Shown here in pieces: positions 48,355 through 62,000 of a stretch of 64,000 nt of DNA. The notes under the pieces are model-generated. The model was given only the letters and a program-made list of their open reading frames with translations. It searched no databases and was not told where the DNA came from. Both the position numbers and the translations under genes were made by a program. Within the stretch, counting starts at the first letter, position 1, and each line of letters begins with the position of its first letter. This DNA comes from Moringa oleifera (lineage: Eukaryota > Streptophyta > Magnoliopsida > Brassicales > Moringaceae), in contig JAJFZO010000609.1 of assembly GCA_021397835.1 (NCBI GenBank), positions 5,768,001 through 5,832,000 on the forward strand, given 5' to 3'.

Positions 48355-51300
48355 TCATGACTTAAAAACCAGATTGTGGCAAGTTTTGTCACAAGGGTAT
48401 GGAAAATCGATTGCCTTGGTATCATGTCGGTCAAAATACCAGTCGCCCACAGACTCTGCAATTCCCTGCATATGCTCAACATCAATTGTATATAAGAATT
48501 CAGATATGCCTACTTATTTGCAGCTAAAATTACCAGAATTAGACAATAATGAAAAGATACATCACAATGCATTTTCAATGAGGTGAGGACATTTGATATA
48601 AAAGAACAACAGTTTTCTTCTTGGGTACTTCGTGTATGTCACGTAAGATTCAGCCATGAATTAGTCATAAAAAGAGATCAAATAGCACGTTATGCAGAGC
48701 TGAAGATCTAACCAACCTCTATGAAACACACATGATGTCATCAAATTAGACAGCGTTTATACTGAACAATCAACATTAGTCTTTTCTTTTCTTTGTTCAT
48801 GATAGGAGAAATGAGGCTTCTTTTCGCTATCTCTTAAACTTACAACTTGTCCGCAGTTGCTCTCATTGCAAATGGACCCAAAGATATGCAACAATTAGGG
48901 AGCAAAACTTTGATTTTGTCAAACTGCAGACATGCTATAATTAGTGACAACTATGAAGCACAGGGGTCCTGCACCAAGTAACTTCGAGATAGTTACTAAA
49001 ATGGCACTCACCAAAACAATAAGAGATCCAACAGAATTTCTTGATTGCAAAACTCTCACCCAAAGACTGAAATTTGAAACTCTATGTCATAAAATAAAGA
49101 TCACAGTGCCAGGAAGAGTTATGATATAAACAACCATAAAAAATCGTATATTAATGACCTAATCAACCGTGGAATCTCAAATCCAATATGATCCTAAGCC
49201 TGTATATAAGTTCAAGTGAGCAATGACCACCACAATTGTGGATGAGAAAGAATGACAAGACAAGACTGTGTTATGTAACTAGTGCTTCTTATGTGTACTT
49301 GAGACACTTATCTTATGGAACATGTCCTTTTTGATAACAGAGTGGATTTAGAAAAGAAAAATAAAGACTGGGAGGGTAAAAGCAAAGGATATTTACTTAA
49401 ATGTCTCCGAATTTGAGCCACCATTAGATGTTGCCATGATGATAGCTGCTAGTTGAATGAAATGGCAATGATCTTGATTAACAGGTGTGCCAAACCACCT
49501 TCTATATTCTATATATATAGGGAACATATATCGGGAACAAGGGACTACTCTATATCCAGACTCAAGAAATAGCAAGTTAGAGCAGACATGCCTTGTTCCC
49601 GATGTGGGGGGAGTTTGGAGCAAACCATGTATCCTGTCTTTCAGTCTGACAATGAGCAAAACAAGAATTCAGAAATATTCCGTTTTTCCTGGACATCAAG
49701 AAACGTTTGACTGAATTGACCATTTGATTTCTGAAACCTCTTTCACATGAGAAGAAATAATAAATAAATTTTATTAGTACCATTTGATGCTTCACCGTGA
49801 CATAAAGCATCAAACAGTTTCTGCCTCTGTAATGAAACCATTGTGAGAAGCACAGAAGATAGAGAGAACTTTTTGATAAAATTACCTTGAAGAAAATGAA
49901 TCTGTGATGCAGTGCACTGTGCATAATTACTTCTGCATTTTGCCCAAGTACCGTGAGGATCAGCAGATGGTGGAGCTAGACTGACCTGGATCTGATGAAA
50001 AACAGAAGAAATGCTAACCGATTGTTAGTTGTTTGTAAAGTTCATCCAAATGCCAGAACACAACCCAACCCTCAAACTTGTCTACCATTCCTATGATTAC
50101 CTATGAAACCCAAGTTATCATGAACTATCTGAATGATCTAACTTAATGTAACTAATAATCTGAAGTATATGATTTTATGTCAAATTTGATTAACTAGACC
50201 AGGCAGCCATGTGGCCTTCAACAAAATCTTCTGGTGACATTTGCCTACACAAGTTATAATGAAAAATGACTTCCTGGTAATATGTCCGACTCTCTCTTTA
50301 TTGCATTAATGCATTTCAAGTAAATTAGTCGGGCAGCTGTAAGTATATGGAACTTGCCTGCCACGGATCATAAGCTGCATTGACAAGAAAAAGTGGAGTC
50401 CTAATACCAGCAATCAAGTGCTGAGGAAAAAAACACTGAAAAATGAAAATGGAGAAGAAGTCATATTTAACAATCAATAGTGAGAACCAAATGGCATCAT
50501 CTATCGATGTTTTCCTACTTAAGCCATTAGTTTGCCACACAGTTAAATGGAAATCAAAGATTAATCATCAAGAAAAGTTGGCACATTGGTTACTACCATT
50601 TAATTTGCATTGAGCTTTAAGCATGGGTTAGGAGCAGCAAAGGTTTTGTCAGTGATGCAATTGAAAATAATATATAAAACATTACCAGAATTGGATTGAG
50701 ACGCTTGGTACAAGTCCGTGGCAGGCTCTTTTGCACACCCTGTGATGCAATATGAAGACATCTGTGATCTTCTTCCTTTCAATTATGCTCTAAAGATTTA
50801 TTGCATACATATCATACAGAATGAAAAGGGATTAACAGTTTAATGACAACTTGATGAAATTTTTTTCTGTTAAAACATGACTTTCTCAATAAATTATTAT
50901 TCAAAAACATTAAAAGAACAAAGAAGAGAAGTAAATCCATACTTAAAATGCTTGATTTTATTAGAAAAAAGGAAACTTTGAAGCACTCACTAATCAAGGA
51001 CCACATCCATCTAGCATTTACTTGAATGGTTAAAGGAGATTACAGCGATTGACAGCCCACAAAAATTTGAAGGATGCCAACAAGATAGTTAACTTCACCT
51101 GACTGGCCTCTTCCAGCACAGAAAGAGGGCTCCTAACAGAAGGAAAAGTGGCTAAGACAGAAACACTCCTAGATCCTGTGAGTTTTTTTTTTTTTTTTAG
51201 AACCTTGCACACAACACATTATGCACAGAACAGCTCCATGGTTTGGTTCATAATTGACCTTTTTAGTGGTCAGGGTGACAGTGAAACAGCCTAAAAATAA

Positions 51301-53885
51301 AGATGAATTGATAAGACCAATAAATATTGTACAGTCAGGCACTAGTACTAACTATTTTATTTTTGTGGGACCATAATCTTAAAATAACCCTGAAGCCTAA
51401 TAATGTGGGAGGGAAAACTATAGAAAATTTTATGAAGGAAATGATACCTGAAGAAAGACAATACCTCCAAACATATTTCTTAAAGCACGGCCACCAGAAA
51501 TGTCAATTCTGCAATACAAGAGAAGACAACAGTAAGAGCCATTTCTCGACCATAATTTAGTAAAAATACCAAAGGATATTGAAATTCTATGACTTTACGT
51601 ATCAAGAAAAAGTCCACCATCACTCAGGCACTTGACAGTAGTAGTTCTTGGGAATAATTTCCGGAATTCATCACAGTGCAGAATAGATGCTAAACCCCCA
51701 GCTGAACATCCAGAAAGTAGAGCCTAGAAGACCCAGAAACTCAAAAAACAAGTCAAATGTAAAATCCAAAGGGGATATAGTAGAACCTTTGCATGGAAAA
51801 CAAACCTGCTTAGCATAACGCATTCCCTTTGACATTAGATCTTGCATCGCAGCCAACCAAATGCGTTTTCCTCGGAAATATAGTTTTGCTGCCTAAGGCA
51901 CAAGCTTGAGATCACTTCTCGTTCAGCCAGAGTTCTCAGAAAGTGAACCCAATTCGTTCAAGAGTAAAAGAAATGAACAATCATGTAGAACCACTAACCT
52001 CATTTTGACTGTCTCCACTGAAAGATGCACCATCACAATAACGAACCTTGACTCTATTCCAATTATAAAAATCTGCAAATATTATGATTCAGTCTAGTAA
52101 ATAAGTGTGTATAATGTAGATTTAAAATAGCAATTTAGCATGTTGTCAAATGTAACCTGGATTTTCTTCATATTTGTTGCTCAGTATCCCTTCAAATGGT
52201 ATCTCTTTTTCCATATATATTGATGAACCACGGCGAGTTTTCTTGCGGTAGACACAATTTCTAATTGTATTACACCATCCTCCCCCCTGTCATCAATATG
52301 TTCACAACAACAAACTCATTAATTAGCAAAGTTGAGTACATAAATAGCATGATTTAGAAGGGAGAGATGTTAATGAACTTAGAGGAGAAGGCTGACAACT
52401 TTCTAGCTTTGAATTTAGAACCTTAATAGCCAGGAGCTGCCTCACCACCTTCCAGAAGGAGACATGCATCATAGATAATAGCTTATGACCTTAGATGAGG
52501 TAGAAGATCTACATGTTTCTTGTCAAAGTTTGTCAGCATTTCCAATGTGAAGTGATGGTTCAAAGTTCATTCCTAGCTACACCTCAGTTAGAAGAAGTAT
52601 GTTTTAATTATGTTTGTTACCAATGCAAGTGCTGCTCTTTTGACTTGGAAGTGCATGGTAATTCTATGAGTTTCACCTGTTCTGTTTAGTGCTAATGTAT
52701 GGATACACCAAAATTTCAACTTAAAATTTCCAACTTTTATCAGAAGCATGCTTGACAGGAGTAAGTGATGGGCAGAGAAGTGGCAATGCAGGTATTAATT
52801 CAAGATTATGAGGTCTAATAAAAAACAGGCATTCAGCTTCAACTCACAGTATCAAAAGCCAAAGAGGGATTGACCAAGACATGTCATGCTACTTTCACAG
52901 ATAGTTTAATCAACCAAGAATATTCAAGTTTGACTGGGGTGATGATGAGGGTGGCGAGCAGAAACAACGTAGAGCCCTGTTATTGGGCATACCTCCAATT
53001 GGATGAGCCAACTGTTTCTGCCTGAGCTGTACCCTCGGTGAAGATGATAGCCTGGTAATGTTCCATCCATACAGACTGAAATTCATAGAGGAGAAGGATC
53101 ATTAAACTCCAAAATCTTCTATAAATTAAGCTTGCATTTGGGCATACAGCGCTTTGCAACTGATGACTTCACGTCTTTCTTTTTTCTTTTTCGTTTCCCA
53201 TGATTGGTGAACAAGTTCGCTGCACTAGAAATTTCAAACTGGCCTTTCTAGTTGTATCACAACATTACAGTAGTTATCTTAAATTCTTGGCAGGCAAATG
53301 CAGGCGAAGGTGACAGGTAAACTATGAAATTATTTGTCAGAGAATTTGACTTTTGGATTGACACTTCACCAGGAACAAAAGAAGGCAAATAACAAATTCG
53401 TGACAAATAAAATTATACAAGTGATCAAATTAGGGACTGAATAAAGCACCAAAAGGTTTGACATGTACCGTAAATAGCAAAATCTGAAAGAAGCTTCTAT
53501 AAATGGCAATGGCAATGGCAATGTTAATAGGTAGAGGAGCAGAAAGAGATGGTATATCAATGTGATTATTAAACTTGAGTAATAACTCAAAGAGTCACAT
53601 GAGATAAGTGAAACATGTGCTGAAAAAGGAAAGGATAACCTATAAAATAATAATATAGTAGTAAAGGTACAGGTACAAGAGGGAACCTGCTCCAGTGGCA
53701 TCAGCTCCATTAATAAGAGTTAGACCCACCATCAAGGGTCCTGGATGGGGAATCCCATAACCATCTACACCACCAACTGCTGTCAGATTAGAATCCTTGA
53801 GAGCAACCCCCCATCTGCAAAAGACCAAAGCTATCAACCCACATACCCACAGCAACCTCCTCTCCTCATTTGAATGCATATCCAT
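48355..53885 (-). CDS. PAE: Pectin acetylesterase (CE13 family), 417 aa, 12 exons
   Basis: Removes acetyl groups from pectin in the cell wall. Exons on the minus strand: 53687-53885, 52993-53075, 52157-52286, 51999-52072, 51806-51892, 51599-51723, 51448-51508, 50686-50739, 50358-50435, 49886-49991, 49592-49737, 48355-48465 (1254 nt). An N-terminal hydrophobic stretch ([13 protein letters not shown]) is a signal peptide or anchor. Family marks: [34 protein letters not shown] (Ser198 nucleophile), NAAYDPWQ (Asp294), SCFAHCQ (His361, the third triad member) and the closing [15 protein letters not shown]. The segment usually reading SDAG is SDGG here. Introns 9 and 11 appear to begin GC (CAG|GCAAGT at 50358/50357 and AAG|GCATGT at 49592/49591). 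Both are needed to keep frame. Intron 11 (about 1.1 kb) holds nothing recognisable. Confidence 0.93.
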
Positions 53886-56093
53886 CACTTCCTATGCACT
53901 GTTATGATCATAAAACGAAACAAAAGAGGCATTGAAAGAGTTGTTGCTGCAAAATAAAACAACTAGAAAGTAGGGAGATAACTTTTTATGAACCAGGAAA
54001 ACAAGGAACAACAGAGGAAGAAAAGAGAAGGGCATCACACATACAAGAATGTGAAGTTATCATTAAGTTCACTTGTCAGTCTATCAACATAATGGTTACA
54101 GAAAAGGCATCTAAATAAAGAGTGAACGAGAAAAAGTTAAAGAAAGAAAAATAGAAGAATGAATAGAAAGCAATGAGAAATAGAGAAAGGACAGAAAGAA
54201 GAATCTGAGAGAGAAGCAAGATTCAAGATGTGGGCTGTGTGTTCCATTGTCCTGCGTCTCCTGTGAAATTGCTAGTCTTTTCAATATGTTCTGACTGTGA
54301 AAGATCAACAATTTGGTGGAGCGTGGGGTCTGAGATCACAAAACCCAACGACAACAGAACAAGATGTGGGACTGCACACTCCGCGCTGCACACTGCACAC
54401 GGCAGACAGCACACTGAACGATGGGATGCAACAACGCCCACCGACACTCCCAGACAAGGACACACCTCAAATTATAAAGGCTATACGCTCACTTTCTTGC
54501 TTGGTAAAATCACCGTTCTTTTTCAAACAGGTAGAGATCGTAGCGATTCTCTTTTCTGTCAAGAGTTGCAATAAGCACTCCCAATTATTATTGGAAACTA
54601 CTAGAACATAACTGGAAATAGGTCTGTCCCCTGAACACTCCCTATCTAAGAATCAAAGCCTTGCAAATGTCATTGGATTGAAGCAGACTGTCATATCAAT
54701 TATAGCATGCATGTAGCTGCCTGCACCTTTCAGGTTAAAGTCACAGGTAAGCAAGCAGAGCAGTTAGTTTAAATTTGGAACAGATGAATGTCACGTAGGG
54801 AGCTGAGGAACGAAAATGGGTAAGTTCGGTTAAATTTAGCACCGGGCAGTTGCCATTTTTATAGGTGTGAGTAATTTTTTACTGGACTTATCAACATGAA
54901 ACAAACCCATCACGAAATAATAAAGTTTGAAGTTGAAATAAATAAATTTATATCATAATTAAATTGATCCATTTAAAATGCGATAAAATTTTTTATATTG
55001 TGAGTTGATTTATGAATTTATTTATATAATAAAAATAATGTTATTTTAATATATATTAAATATTATATAAAATTAAAATAATTTTTTAAAACATAATTTT
55101 TTTATTAATTTATAAAATACAAATTTTAATATTTTATTTATGTATTCGCATTGTGTCTAAACATATTAAAACACAAATTGAAATCATGAATCCAAATCAT
55201 TGCCCCTACATATATATACATAAACAAAGGTTAATGAAGTTATGCTGGGCATGAGCTATTGCAGCCACCTCCATAGAAATTCTCCCTTTCAGCTAAACCA
55301 AATGTCCCATGTGTAATTAGAAGAAAGAAGGCAACAGTAGTGGGATAAAAAAATAAAGAATCTGGCTGTCAGAGGTACCCGAGAGTGAGGCTTTTTTGAC
55401 AAGCTGAGATTCTTCTTGGTTTTGATGAACTCATCTGTCTCCATAGATGCTTACACTGTTCACAAATCAACACTCCAACAAGTGAACTACAAGGACCCAA
55501 ATCCAGCTGTCCTCCAATCTCCAAATGTTAAAAAAACAAAAAATCTAGCTCAGGGACCACCCATGCATAAACGCAAACACAAATAAATGACCAAACACAT
55601 TCTACAGGTTAGTTATTCTTATACATTAAAAGGAAACATGCATCTATACTCCATCCACCCACTACATTGTTTTCGTTACAGATACAGCAACATGAGCAGC
55701 CATTTATGAACAGATGGCAGGAACTCAATCCAGGCTCAGTTCCACAGTAATTGCTGCCTCATATACTCACATCCTCTTTTTAGCTTAAACAAAAGAAGTG
55801 TCTCCTTTCTCAAGGACTTCAGCTCAAAATTTACTACAAAAGCATCAGTCAAACATTAAGGTCTTAAACTTGGAGGTTCTACGGTTAAGATAAGAGCTGG
55901 TAACATGTAATTAACTTTCAGAGAGTAATTTTAACTAATAAAAAGAAATATCATGTACTTTTATATTCCAATATGCTTTTAATAAACAAGAAAGCAACTA
56001 GCTGTGCATTCAGTATATTTGCTAAAATATCAATGATTTTCCCTCCTACCAAAATTCTTCCTCCAAAGACAACAAGAAATTTGTGTTGCCAAT
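53886..56093. other. Promoter region of the pectin acetylesterase gene and spacer
   Basis: No protein gene seen. A locally GC-richer block at about 54,300-54,450 carries repeated GCACAC/CTGCACAC units. The open frames crossing it on both strands lack family features. 54,890-55,150 is strongly AT-rich. The 3' untranslated region of PIG-O should lie just left of 56,094. Confidence 0.5.
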
Positions 56094-59000
56094 TCATCTT
56101 TTAGTAACATCATTTCGCTCTGTATCATCCTCCACTTGGCCAAAGTAGTAAAGTGACGCTAAACAAATTAGGACATCTGTAACAATAAGACCTGCCACAT
56201 CAAAAACAAACTTTGGTGCAAATAATCCCCAGACCTGCAAGAAAAGAAACCAGCAGATATTACAACAGGTACCAGGCATGTAAAAACATACAAAACCTTA
56301 TGTGGAAATGATGCCGTTACCATTAGATGCCTTCTTTGAATAGTCACACAAAGTATAGTGGCTGTGACTGTAGTAGCCATAATGAGTCCATACATCAGGT
56401 ACATCTAGAACAAGAGATCAATTACTCTACAAAAAATCATAAAGAAGTATTAAGAACATTCATGACCAGCAATGAACTTACTTGAAATAACTGCATATAA
56501 AGAAAACTCTTCTCTTGTTTAATTTGACATGACAAATCTTGGTATGAAACGAGCAATGGAAGGCCAAATACTGGAAGGATGTGAGAAAATCCAAAGGTCT
56601 CAATCGCAAGAAGAATTGCTTGGCGAATAAGAATGAATTCATCAAACCTGCAAACAGTTACCTGATCAACCTCATTGATCTATAGTGCAGCAGAATTACC
56701 CCAACTACAAGATTCCATGATAACAGAAAAATCATTGCAACTGTCAGGAGAGACAAGCACTAGGGATTTCACTTTCAAATAAGGATATAAATCATGTGAA
56801 AGCTGGGATGCCACTTATTAGATAAAAGCAATGATGCCGAAGGTTAGGAAACCTACACAGATATTATAACATATCAACATGCACGCCATACTCAAAACTC
56901 ACCCAATAAATGCAGCACCATAACGGAGGCCATCAAAAGCACACCTGAGAGAAAGTTGTTACAGCTTATATATTATAAAAGTACAGAGAGGAGAAAACCG
57001 ATACTAGAGCAGACAGAATTACATGAAGCCATAAAACAAACCAATATAAGTATCTTACCAGTGACCAGTAACAAAAAACATACAGACAGCTAAAAGGCTC
57101 CACTGTGTTACAGACAGAGAATCCAAAGTCGAAATTCTGGTGATTCCCTCCATTTTATTCCATTCTATACCTTCCAACCTCATTATGCAATAACCTATCA
57201 AGATAGATTTCGAATTTTACTCGTGAAAAAGGACTCTGTAATTTCTGAATAAAACAAGACCAAACTCAAGTGAATGAAAGGAGATAGAGAGGCCAGCAAA
57301 AATGTGAATATAAGTTACGAATAGCCTGGAGACACACCCCCGATCATGGATGCTAGTGCAACCAAGGAACCTTGTTTTCCCGATAAAATAATGATAGTTG
57401 AACTGCATGCAGATACTACAGCTGCTGTTTTAACAACCAAGCTCCTCGTGTGATCTAATATTTTCGTCTCATCAAACACAGAAGCAACTGCCAATAGGAA
57501 AAGCTGACCACAGCCAATAACATAAATTGCTCGTGGGATGTAATTTCTTCCAATTCCTTGAAGCAAAAAATCTAAACTGAATATGCTACTTTCAGAGGCC
57601 CACTGCACTGCTATGAGAAAATGACTTAATATACTTCCAACGATAACATACTTCCAGAGTCTGTTGGAAAAGCTTCTAGAAATCAACTGGTAAAGCACGT
57701 AGACAATTACTATTAAAGAAAGAATTGGCAATATTTCAGCCATATACATCCATATTGGATGGCCTGGGCCTATACCAAGTACCCATGAAGGAGAAATATT
57801 CAAAAATTGAGAAGTGGCAGCTTGCTTTGATAGGCCAATCTCGATAGAAAATCTGAGAATGAAGACCAATATTATGAAAGTACCAGCCTGCATAGAAAAT
57901 TTAAGATAAATCATCGGAAACAAAAAAGCATATATAAACAATACACTCATACACTCATGACAATCAAACTTTATGGTTACTAATACCCACTTCCAGTAGC
58001 ATTTGCTTTCTCATGATTGAACTTCGTAACTTGAGAATGCCAGTTGTGGCCAAGAGAAAATTTGCAACTTTTCCTTCTTCCACTGATCACAAATGTTTTA
58101 GTTTACAACAAATATAAGTGAGAATGTCGAAGAAAAGAAAAGGAAAGTGCATGCTGGAATCATGAAAATCACTCTCGGAACTTACGAATATAGCTATTTG
58201 AAAGGAAGCTGCAAGCACGTGTCACCACTATAAAGACAGCAACAACTGACCCAAAAGAAAACCCCAAGTCTGCAGATGCATGGAAAGAGATACCATATGC
58301 CTTATTGACCTTCTTAATAGCAAGAAAATGAATATAAAGCGACATCAGCATTATCCCCAAACCAGTAGCCATCATTTTTAAATCAAACTCAGTCCATTTG
58401 GAGCGTGCCAGTTCAACAACTCTTGACAGAAAATTAAAATATGCATCATTTTGCCTTTCAAGAGCAGCCATTGATGCATGGAAACTTTCATTTCTATCTG
58501 TCAATAAATTCTTAGTAGAATGTGACCACTTCTCCTCTGCTCGAGCATATAAATCTGCTAACTGGAATAAGTCTTCAGAAGAAAAACCAATGACTGACGA
58601 AGAAGAATAGACATCAATGTATCTTTTCACCTGCAAGTAACCCCGTGTTTGAAAAAAGTCATAGTGAGCCAAAAGAGAAAGTGTCTCAACTAAAGAAATC
58701 AGAGGCAAATATCAAAGGAAACAAAAAGAAGAACCTTTCATAATTTACCACATCAAAGTTGTGCATTTCAAACCGACAATCTGTCTCTTTCTCTAGTTTA
58801 TATTTTAAGCTATCATATTACACAAGGAAAACTTCGGAGTTCGACAATGCACTTACAGAACAAAAGAATACTATGGTATCGGTGTAGTAAATTATTTACA
58901 AACCTAAATCAACTAGGTAATACTTATGTCAAGCTAGAAAGATTGTAGACTAGGAACAATTTGTGCACATAAGGCCATCTGTTGAGCTTTGGTTAATTAT

Positions 59001-62000
59001 TATGATTTTCCATAAAAAGCTTTATTTGGCAAAGTTAGCAAGATAATTTCAAAATTTCATATTAAACAGAACATAAGAAGATATATTCAGTTCAGTATAT
59101 TATTTTTATGATGTAAGACCAGAAAATGAACTACCTGCCATGAATTGATGCAGAGTACATTCACATAATTCTGCATCCATTCTTCCAGCCTTGACAGATT
59201 CTCAAAATTGCCCACATCAGTGCCTTTCAAGTTCCAACTACCAGCAGCTAAAGCATATAGCTCAGGATTTACATGCCCAATGCTGAAAATAACGAAGAAA
59301 TAAGGAAAAAAAAAAAGAAAACAAAATTCATATCATATGCATCATTCTCTATATAGATTGTTGGCACACCTGAACAGAAAGTAAGGATATAATGAATATA
59401 ACTGAAGCCAACAAATAATGCCTTTGTTCATCTTCAGATTATATGCACACATGGTAATTGTGAGGGCTTTTAAGAAATTATAAAATAACTGTTTCCAGGA
59501 GTAATGATTTTCCTTCAACTGTTTGCATATAAAGAATGCATATCATCCCCACAGCCATTAAATGAATAACAATGTCACTAGACATCACCATCTGTCTGAA
59601 CTAGATCTTGACAAAAGGACAGGTTGAATGTTAAAGGTATTCAACTGCCAAGTACAAGTAACAAGTTTGAGTATTTAAAGCAGCCAATTTATGAAGTTAG
59701 TGAAGGTTATGAATGTATCACAGCACCATTCCTAAGATCCCATTTCAATTTGCCCAGCACTGAATAATCGCCTTTGAAAAAATTTCGTTGAATTTCTTAC
59801 ATGTTACCATAGGGCCACAGTAAGTTCAAACCTTGAAAAAGTCATAAACGCATTGCAGGGTTAAGGACATTCTCTGACCATAGCCAAGTGGAGGCAAACC
59901 CAATGATAAAAATACTACCACATTAACAACTTGCCACAGGATACTAGATAACAGCACTTGACATCATAAACCTTTTTTTTTTTTTTCTAACAAGGAAAAT
60001 CCTTACTCAAAAATGATGAATGGTTAAGGAAGCTACACTAGTCAACCCTTTAGAAATTGTCACAAAACAAAAGCTTATATTGACATGATGCTTACACGGC
60101 ACCTTCCAAAAGGAAAGGGGATCCCAAGCAAGGCTGACACAGTTACTGCAAAATCAAGCTGTGAACAATTCATTGTCAAATTCAGTCTCATACAGAAGTG
60201 TCAAACACATGAGCCTTTCGGAAATGAAATGAAGGACCATATTACCTGCTGGATGGAGCTGATGCAAACCTTCTTCCTATCCTGAAATTGAAACACAAGA
60301 AATGGTAATACTTCAGAAGAAAACCTCACAAGAATTCAGCACAATGATATATGGAAATTAAGCAATGTCCTTCCTCAGACTCAAGCAAATACAAGCTTAA
60401 GTCTACAGGCCACAGGCATAAGAGGAACAGGTTTTCTATAATTGGTTAAAACTTCAAGTAGATGAGACTTCATCTAGATAAGGTCTTTGATACAAAGCAG
60501 CTATTAAAAAAAATTATGTGATAGCAAATTAGTAAGTAAAAACACAAATTTAAAGTTGCCCTGTACTTTATTACACCTTGTCCTCCCGGTTTATTTCTAA
60601 TCTTTATTCTTGACCACTTGGGCAGAAGATATTTTTGTCTTTTTCTGTTGATTGGAAATGATATAATTTTACTTACATAAGCATCAAGGAGGGCACTCTC
60701 ATACAAGGAAAAGTGCGGGAGCCAAAAAGGAAAAAATGAAAGTAAAAAAAAAAATCACCATCACAGAACATGCCAGCAAATGTGCAATCAAATGAAAGAG
60801 GGAGACAATACCAAATCTACGTCACAAAATGAGGTATCAAACTCATATGGAACATAAGGCAGAGGCTTTTTTAAACTCATGGCAAAAATTGACGTTTCAA
60901 CCTGCATGAAGAGATGCAACTTAGTATAACCAAAACTTTGATAATCAAATGAAGTTTCTGTAAGAACTGAAAAATGTTGTACCTCTTCAGCACTGCCTCC
61001 GCCATGATCACCATTTAAGGTTTGCCCATGGTCACCCATCACAACAAGAAAAGTATTCTCGTGTAAGCCACCTGGTCCAGACTGGCTTCTCAGCACTTCA
61101 ACTACTTTCTGAAACATGACATATAATCAGATAAAAAAAACTTAACAAGAGATGATAATGAAAAGAGTTTAAAACCTGAAATGTATCTTTATGTGAACTG
61201 AGAAAGTTAATTCCAAAATAAAATGAATTTTCTTGGTTGAAGCATAACCAGCATGAAAGAATTGCAAAAAGCTTCATGATCCACAATTTAAAGAAACTAA
61301 CCTCTAAAATTTTATCATACTGCTCCAATTTTTCTATCATTGGAATAGAGTCAACCCCAAATATATGGCCTGCATGATCCTGAAACACACGAAAGTATTT
61401 CATGAACATGCAAATAATCAGTATGAAAAATGAAACTATATGTGTCAGATGAGAACTGTAACTTCACCAAAGTCTTCAGATATATACACATATACAAAGG
61501 ATGGTGTTGGAACAAAATACAGGAAGAAGAAAGAGAGACCAAAAATAAGAATGGTTGACACTGGTGATATCAGGAATAATTTCAGTCAGTCATCTGCAAC
61601 TGTCATCAAAAGCCTTGTTGTTAATCTTGCATTTACTTTTCCCTTGTAGCCCCCCATCTCGAATATATCATAAATCTAATAACTTTTTGGTTTGTGCCTC
61701 ACCATTTTAGAGTATTCTTTTTGATATATCTCCACCATTTTATGAATATTACCAACTGCTCTGCAGATTTAGCTTTGAAATATATTCATTTTGATGCTCA
61801 ACTTTATACAGTTAGTAACAAGTCCAATAATAAACATGGATAGAAGCAGTTGTATCCACCATCTTCCACACGACTCTGGAGCATGTTCCTGATATCTTTT
61901 TTTCTAATTTTTAAAATTGATCAGAAACAAAGCTTAACTTTCTATTAACTATACGGCACCAAAAGGATGCCGCCCATGTACATAAAGTAGTTAGATTCTA

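Noticed and set aside
51449..51465. GTATTG donor inside pectin acetylesterase exon 7
   Set aside because: Splicing there would leave a 17-base gap in the family sequence. Reading on gives GIVFLQ and a good donor at 51448/51447 in phase.
54230..54611. Overlapping 114- and 104-codon plus-strand frames
   Set aside because: Promoter-side GC-rich patch with several open frames at once and no domain; reported only as a compositional oddity.
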